A stretch of DNA of 64,000 nucleotides from Anadara kagoshimensis (GCA_021292105.1 CM037875.1:57957908-58021907), one strand, 5' to 3'. Shown: positions 43,039 to 55,009, counted from the first letter of the stretch. Notes: generated by a model from the letters alone, not told the origin. Numbers and translations: made by a program.

Positions 43039-46000
43039 GTAATCATGATTGCTGTATACTATCATTGATGTCACATGTCATATGTTATAGTATAAGTTAT
43101 ACAGGAGTTTGGCAGGTTACACAGCCCCATGTACCCTGTCGAAGATTTATGTACTGTGAGTCGCAGGCCAAAACCATGTATAACATTTTTGTAACCCTTC
43201 AAAGTGGTACTAATTTGATCTTTTTAACTTCCCATTCATATTTTGTGTGACTTGCATACGTTGTCACCATGTGTGTTTACCGATACCTTAACTAGAATTT
43301 TGTGATGTATGAGTTACTTCTCTTTTACTGCTTAACGTTGTGTGTGTGTATGTACCCTGGCATATTTCTGAACATAGTTCTATGTACCTCGGCAAGTTAA
43401 CCAATTGTTATATGAGGAATTTCTTTCATTTCAAATCCACAAAGAATGTTTATACTTCTTGATGTATGTAACGGATGATTCAAAGAATTGAAGATGGTTT
43501 TGATAGATATTTGAAACATTCTACATTTTACTAGTTCTTAAATTGTAATGTGACTTGTCAATCTGATATTCTAAACTGCTCAATAGTTACATTGTATTTA
43601 GGGCATATCGCATATGGTACACCTTTTGTTGTTTGTTTACAGTGGTATCGTGTCTGTTACACCTTTTGTTGTTTGTTTACAGTGGTATCTTGTCTGTTAC
43701 ACCTTTTGTTGTTTGTTTACAGTGGTATCTTGTCTGTTACACCTTTCGTTGTTTGTTTACAGTGGTATCTTGTCTGTTACACCTTTTGTTGTTTGTTTAC
43801 AGTGGTATCTTGTCTGTTACACCTTTCGTTGTTTGTTTACAGTGGTATCTTGTCTGTTACACCTTTTGTTGTTTGTTTACAGTGGTATCTTGTCTGTTAC
43901 ACCTTTTGTTGTTTGTTTACAGTGGTATCTTGTCTGTTACACCTTTTGTTGTTTGTTTACAGTGGTATCATGTTTGTTACACCTTTTGTTGTTTGTTTAC
44001 AGTGGTATCTTGTCTGTTACACCTTTTGTTGTTTGTTTACAGTGGTATCTTGTCTGTTACACCTTTTGTTGTTTGTTTCCGTGGTATCTTGTCTGTTACA
44101 CCTTTTGTTGTTTGTTTACAGTGGTATCTTGTCTGTTACACCTTTTGTTGTTTGTTTACAGTGGTATCTTGTCTGTTACACCTTTTGTTGTTTGTTTACA
44201 GTGGTATCTTGTCTGTTACACCTTTTGTTGTTTGTTTACAGTGGTATCTTGTCTGTTACACCTTTTGTTGTTTGTTTACAGTGGTATCGTGTCTGTTACA
44301 CCTTTTGTTGTTTGTTTACAGTGGTATCTTGTCTGTTACACCTTTTGTTGTTTGTTTACAGTGGTATCGTGTCTTTTACACCTTTTGCTGTTTGTTTACA
44401 GTGGTATCTTGTCTGTCACACCTTTTGTTGTTTGTTTACAATGGTATCTTGTCTGTTACACCTTTTGTTGTTTGTTTACAGTGGTATCGTGTCTGTTACA
44501 CCTTTTGTTGTTTGTTTACAGTGGTATCTTGTCTGTTACACCTTTTTTGTTTGTTTACAGTGGTATCTTGTCACACAAGATAGAAGTTAACCGTGTAAGA
44601 CTGCATTTTGAGACAACTGGAGATGGTGATCATACAGTACTTTTACTACCTGGAGCATTGGGTAAGACACAGACTATATCTTCCGATTTGACCTCTATAC
44701 ACACCAAAAACCTAAACTGTATCCTAAATAAAACGTATGGTACATCATGAGAAACCTACTGGTACTTTATAGCTAATGTTAGTCAAGTGAAACTGTGTAA
44801 GCTTCAGTTCAGTTCACTTCTGTAAATTGGGTTATTATTACAAGGTAGTGGAAATATTTGTGATGGGTGTGGGGGGTTAAAGTTTTATGTATGATGTTAA
44901 ATACATGTTTTGTTGTGACTTGGATCTTAATTCTTAATCAAGCTAATCATGAAGTGAACTTCATGTGACAGAGAGAAAACCCTTTTCTGTCACCATGTTG
45001 TGCTTTTGTTTGATGTTTTGTCCCAGATATTCTGTTCACTAGACAAGATCTCAATAGATTGACTATGTGAAGTACCGGTACATTTTATTCTCTGATACAT
45101 GTATCGTCACTATGTGAAGTAATTCTCTGATACATGTATCGTCACTATGTGAAATAATTCTCTGATACATACATATTATATACACACTGTGTATATAATA
45201 TTTTTATCTAACATTTCCAATTAGGTTACCAGTATTTAAAATAAAAAAAAAAACAATACTTAATGTGAAAAAATTACATTTTACCACAGAAAACCACTGA
45301 ACTATGTTATGACATTTGTTCTACATTCTCCCTAATGACGTCACAATGAGAACCTGCATGTGCACTTTACCGCCAATGTTGTATCACCACAGTGTGGTGA
45401 TACAAGATTCTGTATCATGTGTGTTTGATAAAACTTGTATTTCGTAGAAAAACTAGTCTAATGTTAGATAAATGTATTGTCACTATTTGTAAGTAATTCT
45501 CTGATACATGTATCGTCACTATGTCAAGTAATTCTCCGATACATGTATCGTCACTATGTGAAGTAATTCTCCGATACATGTATTGTCATGTGAAATAATT
45601 CTCTGATACATGTATCATCACGATGTGAAGTAATTCTTCGATACATGTATCATCACGATGTGAAGTAATTATCTGATACATGTATTGTCACTATGTGAAG
45701 TAATTCTCCGATACATGTATTGTCATGATGTGAAGTAATTCTCTGATACATGTATCATCATGATGTGAAGTAATTCTTCAATACATGTATTGTCACTATG
45801 TGAAATTATTCTCTGATACATGTATCATCACTAGTGAAATAATTCTCTGATACATGTATCTTCACTATGTGAAGTAATTCTCTGATACATGTATAGTCAC
45901 TATGTGAAGTAATTCTCTGATACATGTATTGTCATGATGTGAAGTAATTCTCTGATACATGTATCATCACATATTACATTTTAGGTTCCAGTAGGACTGA

Positions 46001-49000
46001 TTTCGAAAAACAGCTACAAGATTTTAATAAAAGTGATTTTACAGTCATCTCCATGGATCCTAGAGGGTATGGTAGAAGTATACCACCAGAGCGTACATGG
46101 CCACTGGAATTTCTACAGAGAGATACAGATGATGCAATAGAACTTGTCAGAGTATGTGTTATATTCAATATGACCTCCAGGCTCTAGTTTCAAATCATTC
46201 CTTAACTAAGATTTTCTTTGACTTGAATTTGAAATTTTAATAATTTTGAGAATTGTTTAGATATTTAGCGATTTAAGTTGTCTTAGAAGATTGCTTAAGC
46301 TTATAATGCATACATTTAGTTTTGCCAAAAAAGTACATCTATAGATTACATGTAGTTCCAACAGAGATTACCAAAATTTTCAAAATTTAAGTTTAGGAAA
46401 ATCTTAGTTAAGGAATGACTTTGAAACTGAAGCCTGATGAAAATATTTTTCAGGGTCCAACAACTTGTTAAACCACTTACTGGACACCATTTTGCTATTG
46501 TGTCAATACTCAGGACCCAGGAGGTTCATGGTCAGTAGTCAAAGTATGTGTTATGTTCTTTCTGTCCTTTGAGTTTTATGGTAGTTCTTGCACAAGTACA
46601 TTTACATACAATTAAGTGGCATCCTGACATAATTCATTTAGTTTTTATTTTCAATGTGAAGTGGAAGACTAACTTGTTGAGGTTTGCCTAACAAATGTCT
46701 GTCAGTTTTAGAGACAAGTACCTTATAGAATGTTATGTACATGCTTTGTGTTTGGTTTTCCCTTACATTTATACCAACATATGTTAACTATTTTGTACCA
46801 CACATCTCTTTTAGATCTTGGATATATCATGGAAATACTAGGTAGAAATAAGTTTCTTTATATTTCTTTATTTAGAAACTTGGGATTAACCAATTATCAA
46901 TTCTTGGTTGGAGTGACGGTGGCACGATTGGTATGCTGATGGCTGCAAGGTGCCCAGATATCGTTCAAAAATTGGTCGTCTGGGGTGCACAGGCTTATAT
47001 CACAAAAAAAGATATTGCTGTGTTTGAAAGTAAGTTTTGAACTTTTTGTTTGAGTTAAGTTAATGTTGCAGACAATATTCAAGGTTGATATTATTTACAG
47101 GTACTGATCTCTCACAGGTTAAGGGAGCCCCATACCCAAGTGTTGTAAAATATCAGTTTTCTTCCAGGTTTTTGTAAAATATCAATTTTATTCCTGGTTA
47201 ATTTGATTTCTTCTCACAATCAAATTTAGTTAAAATTTCATGATATAAACAAAATTCTGGTAAATTTGGTGAATTGTTTAAAATTAATTAGGTGTTTGCC
47301 TGGAAAGTGTGGAGCAGAAGACATAAATATATCCTTCTGGGAGATGTATATTTGGCTATCTCTATTTGCCACTTAATTGAACAACTATTTCTTGAATTGA
47401 TATGACTTGGATACTGTAGAACTGAGCAGTTTATAGGGATGATTTATTTTTGCACGATTGTGCAAATGGATGGGTGGTTGGGTTATCAGACAGATGAGGC
47501 CGATGAAGGAGTTACTTCTTTATGATTTCTATTTTTAGCCATATCCGTTTTAATGCCAAAATCTGACTGAAGAAATGGTGGCAATGAATCAAGGATATAT
47601 TTATATATATATATATATCCAACCTTAATTCCTTGAAACTGGAATCATTGGAACTCAAATTATGGTTTATGTACCCAGATATCGGTACATGTATGTTGCT
47701 CATCAGAGTAGTATATATTAAGTTAAATGTTTTGTTTTCAGGTCTCAGAGATATCAAGAACTGGAGTGAGAAGATGAGATCACCATTTATGGCTCTGTAT
47801 GGAGAGAAATATTTCCAGACTCAATGGTCAAAATGGGTTGATGCATATGGTGCCTATTTTGAAAAAAGAAATGGTAAGTTATTTTGAAAATAAACATGTT
47901 CAGAAATATGAATTCCAATGCTGTGTCTAAAAATGACAAAAAATCCATTTCAAAACATGAAAAGAGTAACTATTTTACCAAAGTTGTAAATTTTGTGTCT
48001 TTTATGTTTGTTTATATTATCTTTACATGAATAAAGATTGAAATATACCAGGTAAAAAAAATGTTTCCAATTACATGTACAAATATTGTAAAAATTGTAA
48101 ATATAAGAATTAACTTTCAATTTTTAAGGGGTTATTAAATAATGAACCGAGTTTAGAACCATCAAATTTAACAGATTTATCTTGAACTGCAAATATAAAT
48201 ATCTAAATTTGTTGTTAATGTTATATACAAAAATATGGCATGTATTATACCATGTTTGATTGAGTTTTAATGGCAGGATAATAAATGTACGGTATCTGTT
48301 ATTTACAGGTGATATATGTGTAGAGGACGTCAAAAAAATAAAGGCTAAAACATTAATAATTCATGGACTGAAGGACCCCATGGTTCCTCTAGAACACCCA
48401 GATTTTTTACATACTAACATTAAAGGTTCAAGGTTTGTTGTTATATTTTCTTATTTTGATGTTTATCTTCTAATGACAAGGAGTTTTCAGTTTTTGAACC
48501 ATATTCAAAAAGTTTGAGTTTGACCATCAAAATTATTGATTACACTAGTGTAACAGACCTTACTACTTACTGCATAAAACTGTGTACATGAACAGACAAT
48601 ATTGTCACATCTATCACAAAGCATGGGCACCTACAAAACAAAAACAAAATGTAGTAACTAAAAAAACACCTATAAAACAAAATGTAGTAACTAAACACAC
48701 AATGACTTCAACACCCTGGTCCGGTATCATACTGGTACAATCTCATAAATTCAACAGGTGGGTTTAGTCATGGTCTTCAGTCATGATGTCATAAGGTCCT
48801 TCAGCATACTTGACTGTTACTTGTCATATATGTCAGTTTTTACATGATGCTGGAAGAGGGAAGGGGCATTCCCGATCAATGTTGCCATGGTGACATTAAG
48901 GAGCGAGAAAAAGTAACTTGTCTGCCCTGAACATTTATGTTACAGTAAGTTAATATTCTAAAAAAATCTAACCATAATGTTAGGCTCAAAATTGGGGCAA

Positions 49001-49236
49001 TTGCTGTTCATGTTACTGTTCAATTCATGTTCCGCATAGGACTAGTTTTTCAAACTGTTGGATATTAAAATCATTACAATTTGTATGTAAACAAAATTTT
49101 ATTTTTTATTTTATTAATTTGTAGGTTGTATATAATGCCTGAAGGTAAACATAATCTACATGTGAGATACTACAGAGAGTTTAATTTTCTAGCAGAACAT
49201 TTCCTTAAAGAAAAAGAAAACCCAATGCATCACTGA
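42982..49236 (+). CDS. BPHL: Valacyclovir hydrolase / biphenyl hydrolase-like protein
   Basis: An alpha/beta-hydrolase serine esterase that cleaves alpha-amino-acid esters and homocysteine thiolactone; the mammalian enzyme is mitochondrial. Exons: 42982-43038, 44561-44661, 45985-46151, 46876-47029, 47742-47873, 48309-48432, 49125-49236. All are GT-AG with matching phases, 847 nt in total, plus an uncertain first exon. Features in order: LLLPGALG oxyanion region, VISMDPRGYGRS, nucleophile GWSDGG (Ser 46912-46914), catalytic Asp in LKDPMVP (48374-48376), catalytic His in GKHNLH (49150-49152). The Asp after the Ser, known in human BPHL to bind the substrate amino group, is kept, so alpha-amino ester specificity is likely. 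Length (~282 residues plus first exon) fits the family (~290). It is divergent from OPLAH. Confidence 0.95.
43612..44575. repeat. 40-bp minisatellite built from the 5' edge of a BPHL exon and its 3' splice site, 24 copies
   Basis: TTGTTTACAGTGGTATCTTG recurs every 40 bp with few changes. Each unit has a pyrimidine-rich tract, TTTACAG and the first 12 nt of the exon; one unit (~44080) lost its AG. The last acceptor, 44559-44560, joins the genuine exon. The 40-bp unit has no stop in any plus-strand frame, so three overlapping ORFs of 316-378 codons appear; only the one at 43614-44750 is in frame with BPHL. Confidence 0.95.
44561..44661 (+). CDS. BPHL: BPHL exon with beta-strand 1-3 start (LLLPGALG)
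   Basis: Reads GILSHKIEVNRVRLHFETTG and then DGDHTVLLLPGAL, matching the VNG--LHY--TG-GDH-VLLLPG block of BPHL. The acceptor is the last of the array copies. Confidence 0.93.
45090..45972. repeat. ~35-bp minisatellite ending at a BPHL acceptor, interrupted by an insertion
   Basis: GATACATGTATCGTCACTAT with GTGAAGTAATTCT recurs in two blocks (45090-45170 and ~45485-45972). Each unit holds the 12-bp palindrome GATACATGTATC. The last unit stops about 12 nt before the acceptor of exon 45985. Confidence 0.93.
45200..45480. mobile_element. Probable MITE inside the 35-bp array
   Basis: TTTATCTAACATT near 45204 and its inverse AATGTTAGATAAA near 45463 bound the sequence separating the two array blocks. 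A CACCAC-AGT-GTGGTG hairpin lies within. Target duplication is unclear. Confidence 0.5.
45985..46151 (+). CDS. BPHL: BPHL exon (DPRGYGRS)
   Basis: Reads SSRTDFEKQLQDFNKSDFTV and then ISMDPRGYGRSIPPER, homologous to the GSGETDF...WDPRGYG-SRPP part of the family. Confidence 0.95.
46165..46445. mobile_element. Fold-back MITE, copy A
   Basis: Arms of about 45 bp share CATTCCTTAACTAAGATTTT (46199-46218) and its inverse near 46410. The same arms occur at 55010-55290. It lies just after the donor of exon 45985-46151. Confidence 0.75.
46876..47029 (+). CDS. BPHL: BPHL exon with the nucleophile Ser
   Basis: Reads KLGINQLSILGWSDGGTIGM and then KLVVWGAQAYIT. GWSDGG is the nucleophile elbow with the substrate-selecting Asp. 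Confidence 0.96.
47030..47741. other. BPHL intron, (TA)n only
   Basis: A short TATATA run at ~47600-47620; otherwise nothing seen. Confidence 0.4.
47742..47873 (+). CDS. BPHL: BPHL exon (lid region)
   Basis: Reads LRDIKNWSEKMRSPFMALYG and then EKYFQTQWSKWVDA, the helical lid of BPHL (WSE--R-PLEALYG-DYF). Confidence 0.94.
48309..48432 (+). CDS. BPHL: BPHL exon with the catalytic Asp
   Basis: Reads DICVEDVKKIKAKTLIIHGL and then KDPMVPLEHPDFLH; Asp of KDPMVP is the charge-relay acid. Confidence 0.95.
48433..49124. other. BPHL last intron, nothing recognised
   Basis: A short duplicated AAACAAAATGTAGTAACTAA segment (~48645 and ~48678) is the only structure seen. Confidence 0.4.
49125..49236 (+). 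CDS. BPHL: BPHL terminal exon with the catalytic His
   Basis: Reads LYIMPEGKHNLHVRYYREFN and FLAEHFLKEKENPMHH, then TGA at 49234-49236. GKHNLH carries the triad His. Confidence 0.95.
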
Positions 49237-49769
49237 ACACCAGAACTTTACGTATAGGTGTAACAGGTATAGGACAGATGTGCACAACATACATAGTGTC
49301 GTGTTTAAACATGGATACTTGAAGACTATACGATTCATTCTATCAGTGAAGTTGTTATCATTTCTAATCTACCTGATGTCATATATAGCTGATAGTATCT
49401 TCAGTCACTGCATGTCTGGGTGTCTTATAGACAGGGAAGCCTTCATATACAGCAGACAATCGCTTCAAGGTCATTATTATTATTTATACTGGTGCATTAT
49501 GACCACATGCTTTATCTCTTATATTTCATATAAACTTTTGGCAACACCTTAGCAGTAGTTAGATTTTTATATATACTAGTTATCAATCTCAGAGTGGTTC
49601 TACCTTAGCAGTGCTTAAATGTTTATATAGTCCCAAGTATATATATTTTCACCACATTTGCCTGTACTTGTACAGTGTAACTACCTTGGTTATCTTTTTA
49701 TATCACAATATATATTTTGGGATGTTGAAGTTTTTTTTTACCAAGTATATTTATATACATGTACTTTTA

Positions 49770-49775
49770 AATAAA
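49770..49775 (+). terminator. BPHL: Possible polyadenylation signal of BPHL
   Basis: AATAAA about 535 nt after the stop codon, giving a plausible 3' UTR of 49237-~49800. Other weaker sites occur further on. Confidence 0.35.
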
Positions 49776-49799
49776 AAGAAAAGGCAGGATTAATGGCTG

Positions 49800-50680
49800 C
49801 GACTTACATTACATTAAGTTCAGCCAAGATACAGCAGCAAAAAAAGTGCCTAAAAAGGGAAAAAATGCAGTGTAAAAGATTTTTTGTCTGAATATTGATT
49901 TACACAAAATAACAATTATAAATGAAATTCATGTAAGCTCAAAGTACTATAGGAACTTGTGTATTTTTTCTACCTGTTGAATACAACCACTCTTTTCATT
50001 TCCAGTCAAAGAATTTTGGTTTTGAAAGTTATTAGCAGTTGGGGTCAGTAACGGGCCTGGATCAGATTTTGCAGGCAAACTAGCAATTTCTATTCAAATG
50101 ATAACTTGTGTTGGGATTTTGTTACAAGCCACTTAGGCTGGCTGGCATTCAAGTGCCACTGGCCCAAGTCAAAATTTAACCCACTGGCCTCGGGCCGTCA
50201 AACCAGTACTAATTTCAAAGACTGCATTTCTTTGGTATATTTCAACATGATCTATTGTGACTGAACTAATAATTATTGGCCTTTACATGCTGGTGTATCT
50301 TGTTTATTACAAAGTTCTCAAACACATTTTAAATTGAGAGGGTCGTGTGTATGCTGATTGTATTTGTAATAGTATGTTTAGTTGATCAAATGTTTGTAAA
50401 ATTGTTAACATGTCATAAGTGAATTGTGATTGTATGCATGATTAATTTAAAAGAAATATAAATTCATTATGTTTTGGATTTAAGTCTTAAGATATTTTAA
50501 ATGCATATATATGTATGTGTAATTGACAAAATTCTGCCATGTTAAACTTGGTGCCATTAAATACATAATTAAGGAATGTAACAGTAGTCTATATTAATTA
50601 GTGCAATACATATGTATAATATAAATTGATTTTATCATTTAGTTTAATGTTAAGGATTTAATTGTTTTTGAAACTCAAGG
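49800..50680. other. Intergenic, nothing recognised
   Basis: AT-rich and featureless to inspection. Confidence 0.4.
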
Positions 50681-50689
50681 CGACTTATA

Positions 50690-51220
50690 ATGATTGTTGT
50701 TGTCTGTCAACATGTTTTTTTTTTGTACACTTCTATAACTTCTCCAGACCCAGTAATAGTGAAACTTGACATGCACATTGCATGGAGCTTTATGAAGTTA
50801 AAGAAGCTGGTTGACCTTGACCTACACCCAAGGTCACAGTGTCCTAAAGTAGTCAAACTTTTTAAACATCTCATGATGAACCAAAAGACCTATAAGTTTG
50901 AAGCTTGATTTATATCATCAAGGCATTCAGTGACCTAAAGTAGTAGCTTTAAATTGTCTTGTTTACAGACATGGTTATCAGAATAGTGTAAATAATTACA
51001 GTATATAATGACCATTTTGTTATATGGGTTAGGGTCATGGGATCAAAGGTCAAGGTCACCACTACTGAAATGGTTAATTATGTGTTAAACTATCCATTCA
51101 TAAAAGTGCTAAATACTTATTTTCCAAATTGGTCAACTAAATATGTTGATGTTCATGCATTTGAAATACATTCCTTGTACTCAGGTGTCTGTTTAGGCCC
51201 AATTGGCCTCTTTTAACATG
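50690..51220 (-). mobile_element. Helitron-like element fragment, minus orientation
   Basis: The inverse of AAGAGGCCAATTGGGCC at ~51200-51216 marks the start of the family. The body holds several GACCTTGACC and GGTCAAGGTCACC stretches, as in the + strand copies. The end cannot be placed. Confidence 0.5.
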
Positions 51221-51794
51221 GTGTAATTGCTGGTTTCTTTTTACATGGTGTAATTGCTGGGTTATCTCTGAAATTCAAGATACTTGATAGTCACAAAAGA
51301 CTACCTCATCCAACATGTTTGCTGAAATTATATATGGAACTCTATATTCATGGATTTTCATTGGATGTCACCTTAAATTGGCCTTACATTTTCTTGAAAT
51401 CAGGTACAATAAGAATGAAGGCTGTATGTACATTAATGGATGTATGTGTGTATGTGTTGTAAATTTTATATAAAGGTAGTAATTGTTATAATTATTCATT
51501 GAAACATTACATTGCTTATGATATAATACAACATATAATAATACATGTTTGAGCACATTTAACATGGACATGTATATTCTAATTTGGTTTGTTTCATGGT
51601 CAATCATGTTACTAACTTTTGGAATGTAGCCTGTAGTGTAGATAGAGGACCATTGTTTTTGTTTTATGAAAATTATTAAAGTTAAATCATTTGTTGTTTT
51701 TGTTGTGTTTTATTTATGTCCGAGGTTTTATTGTTGAAATGTGTAAAAACATGTTTACTTTCCTTCTGTATATTGATAAAAACGAAATATATAT

Positions 51795-51935
51795 AGAATA
51801 ATACATGGTGAAATCCATATCATATGCCATATCTGACCGATACCCCCCTAATCAGACCGAGAGCTTTAGCCCGAGGATTGATATTGGTCGAGGTCTGATA
51901 TGGCATATGATATGGATTTCACCATGTTTTATTCT
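51795..51935. mobile_element. Fold-back repeat with 39-bp arms
   Basis: Arms 51795-51833 and 51897-51935 are reverse complements with one mismatch (core ACATGGTGAAATCCATATCA). It may be one end of a larger palindromic unit that includes the perfect 26-bp palindrome at 52186-52211. Confidence 0.8.
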
Positions 51936-52185
51936 GTTTATCATAAACTTAAATTTTCGCCATTTAAAAACAAATACATGCATTAAATACAGACACTTAT
52001 CAAAAATATAACACAAAATTCAACTTGGCGGCAATTAGACTATTTAGACTAGTTTAAATGCATTCCTCCAAATAATCCCATTTGCATAATATTCCTTCGT
52101 GGGGGACCTTTATTTATAAGGCGTAAGGATGTCATCGAAGTATTTTCTAATTGATATAGTGGTTAGATCTATTTGTTCTTAGTAG

Positions 52186-52211
52186 CCGGTCTGATATCGA
52201 TATCAGACCGG
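52186..52211. repeat. Perfect 26-bp palindrome
   Basis: CCGGTCTGATATC followed directly by its reverse complement. GGTCTGATAT also occurs in the fold-back repeat 300 bp to the left. Confidence 0.9.
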
Positions 52212-52451
52212 TGATACGGCTTTTTGGACCGGGCGCATGCGGTCAGTGATATGGATGACGTCATTTTAGTCGTATCTTAGCGTGCAGAAACTACGTATTT
52301 ACTACAAAGTATATGATAAACACTTATAACAAACACTACCTGTGTTGTTATTGTCATTCTGTCTATAATTTCTGGGTTCCATATCTTGATTTTATATACA
52401 TAGTTTACTGTATATAAAATTAAAAAATAATCAACATTTACCTGTGGAATA

Positions 52452-54348
52452 AAAATAAATGACGTTGAACAAAAAATATCACAGTTTGCTGATGATACTA
52501 CTTTTATCCTTGACGGTTCGAAAAATTCTTATGACAAAGCAATAAAAACGCTCGATATTTTTGCTAGTATTTCCGGTCTTTCTATAAATATTTCTAAATG
52601 TAAAACTATTTGGATCGGATGCAGAAAATATTGTGGCGAAACCTTTAACTATAGATTGGAAAATACCATTGACGATAAATTTACACTATTTGGTATACAA
52701 TTTAGTGTAGTTTTAGATGATATACATGTAGTTAAAATTAATTACAACAAAAAAATAAGTGAAATCAAAAATATTCTTAAAGCATGGAAAATGAGATCAT
52801 TAACACTCATTGGAAAAATTACAGTTATAAAGAGTTTGATTATATCTAAACTCAATTATCTTTTTATCACTTTACCAAACCCGACGGAAAAATTTATTGT
52901 AGAGTTAAAATCAATGTTATTTAATTTTTGTGGGGTGGAAAATGTGATAGAATAGCCAGAGACACTTTAATACAAAGTTATTGGAATGACGGTTTAAAAA
53001 TGATAGATCTTGACGCCTTTATAAATGCTTTAAAATTAACTTGGATAAGACGAATCTTAAAACAAAACTCAAAATTCATGAATATAATGAAATGTTATGA
53101 TATTTATAAAATAGCTTTTGGGGGATCTGACTATTACAAGGACAGCCACGGATATAAAAACTGATTTTGGGGAGATGCATTTCATGGTTTAAATGAATTA
53201 AATAAAAAAGAAAAACCAAAAATATGGTCAGATATTTTCACAAGCTGTATTTGGAATACATTGTAATTCGTTTTTTAAAATAGAAAACAAGTCATATAAA
53301 TTTGATAGGTGGATTGTAAAAAAAGTATTTTTTGTTTCAGACTTACTAAAAACAGATGGAATATTCTATACATATGAGGAATTTATAAGAGTATATGATG
53401 TAAAAAACCAACTTTCTAGAATATAACAGTGTTTTAGAATCTATTAAAGATGCTTTATCAGAGTTAAAAATATTTAAAACATTCGATTTCCAACCGGCAG
53501 CCCCATTTATACCATTTCAGTTAAAGACCATTTTAAAATCACAGAAAGGAGCAAAAGACATGTATTTATCCTTAATTGACAACAGAAATATGATAAGTGA
53601 AAGCAAATGGTCGAATACATTCAACTTAGAATCAAAAGAAATAAGAAATATTTATTACCTCCCTTTTTACATAACACGTAATACATCTCTCCAGTGGTTT
53701 CAATATAGAATTAACAAAAAAATATTGCGAGTTAATTCATTTTTGAAAAAAAATCGGTATACAAACGAATGATAAATGATCTTTTTGCAAAAGAGAACCC
53801 GAAACTATTTTTCATCTTTTTTTTGTGAGTGTGGATTAGTAGTGGATCTATGGAATTGTCTTGAAGATTTTGTCAATATCAATATAAGTGAACCGTTGGA
53901 CAATGGACCCTAGAGTTGCTTTATTTGGAATTCCAAAGATTATTCAAAAATATAAACCTTTAAATTTCATAATATTAATAACTAGATCTTACATTTATCA
54001 GGCAAAATTGAATAATAAGACACTCAATTTTTGTAGTCTCAAAGCCTATATAAGATACAATTTGCTTTTAGAAAAAGACATAATGTTAAAAAGTCAAAAA
54101 CATGAACTTTTTAGGAAATACTGGCTAAAATTTACGGAAAATTTTTCTTTATAATCATTAACTCCCTGTCTTATACTAATAGTAATGTTTTAATTAGTAT
54201 ATACATTTGTACACAACTTTTCATGTAGTATTTAAGTAATTGTATAATTATGTAATTAAAGTACATGTATTAGTTACTAGATAAAGCTTGGTGATTGTAA
54301 TTGTATTTGTATGTATTTATGTCGCAAAATAAAAACATTATAAAAAAA
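52452..54348 (+). pseudogene. 5'-truncated L1/Tx1-like LINE with ~19-bp target-site duplication
   Basis: The copy begins inside reverse transcriptase just before the catalytic FADD (52485-52496) and runs through the thumb (SGLSINISKCKTIWIG, LTLIGKITVIKSLI) and the C-terminal region. A 1-nt loss in a T run near 52926 breaks the FNF-LWGG block. Near 53771 the first Cys of the C-terminal Cys-His motif (C-SFCKREPETIFHLF) is a stop. An A-rich tail ends at 54348. Flanks AACATTTACCTGTGGAATA (52433-52451) and AACATTTTCCCGTGGAATA (54349-54367) differ at two bases and are the target duplication. Non-functional. Confidence 0.85.
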
Positions 54349-54369
54349 AACATTTTCCCGTGGAATAGT

Positions 54370-55000
54370 TCACATGCGAAAGAATATATCACGTGGCGGC
54401 TTACAACCGATTGATATATTTGCTGCATGTAAACATTGGCCCATGTATTATTCGACAACATACCACAGGTAAATGTTGATCATTTCAATTCTAACACGAC
54501 TTAGATAAAAAGGATTGTAATAAACATTGCAAACTCTTTCTTCAGAAGTACATTTTACTATCTATTTGCAAAAAGGTCCATTGAAACATTTCAGCTGTTA
54601 AGATTACCTCCATAAAAAAAAAAATGATTTTATGAATGAAAATTATGTCACAACCATTGTTTGTGGAACATAGCATGACATCATACGTCATTAAAACGGA
54701 ACAGTGATGGTATATCGTTTGTTTGAACTGAACCATACAACTTATTATTAACCAGACCGTTTTACTATCTTTTATTGGAGATGTTCATCTTGTCAGTCAC
54801 TACTGTGCCATATTTTCTGTTTTGTGAAAGTACTATGTTACAGTATACAAAGGAACCTCACCTTCGACCGGATTCTATATAACTGATGTGTTAAGATGAT
54901 GGTTACCGGGGTAATTCTGTTTTAAATACTGGTGGTAATAATTGATGACAGCTCTCTTATGGACCATTTGGATCCCCAGAAACTGTACATCCATCCCCTT
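54370..55000. other. Intergenic
   Basis: TTTTATTGGAGATGTTCATC at ~54771 also occurs at ~2058 and, changed, at ~23565, so a dispersed repeat remnant lies here. No gene. Confidence 0.4.
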
Positions 55001-55009
55001 AAAAGACAT

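Noticed and set aside
43002..43250. ATG at 43002 as the BPHL start
   Set aside because: Its frame ends the exon in phase 1, and the next exon would then stop at TAG after a few codons; phase 2 is required.
43550..44750. Three overlapping ORFs of 316-378 codons in all plus-strand frames
   Set aside because: They arise because the 40-bp repeat has no stop in any frame; no protein family resemblance. Only the final ~33 codons belong to BPHL.
52656..54154. Several 70-99 codon ORFs as host genes
   Set aside because: All are pieces of one frame-shifted L1/Tx1-like LINE.
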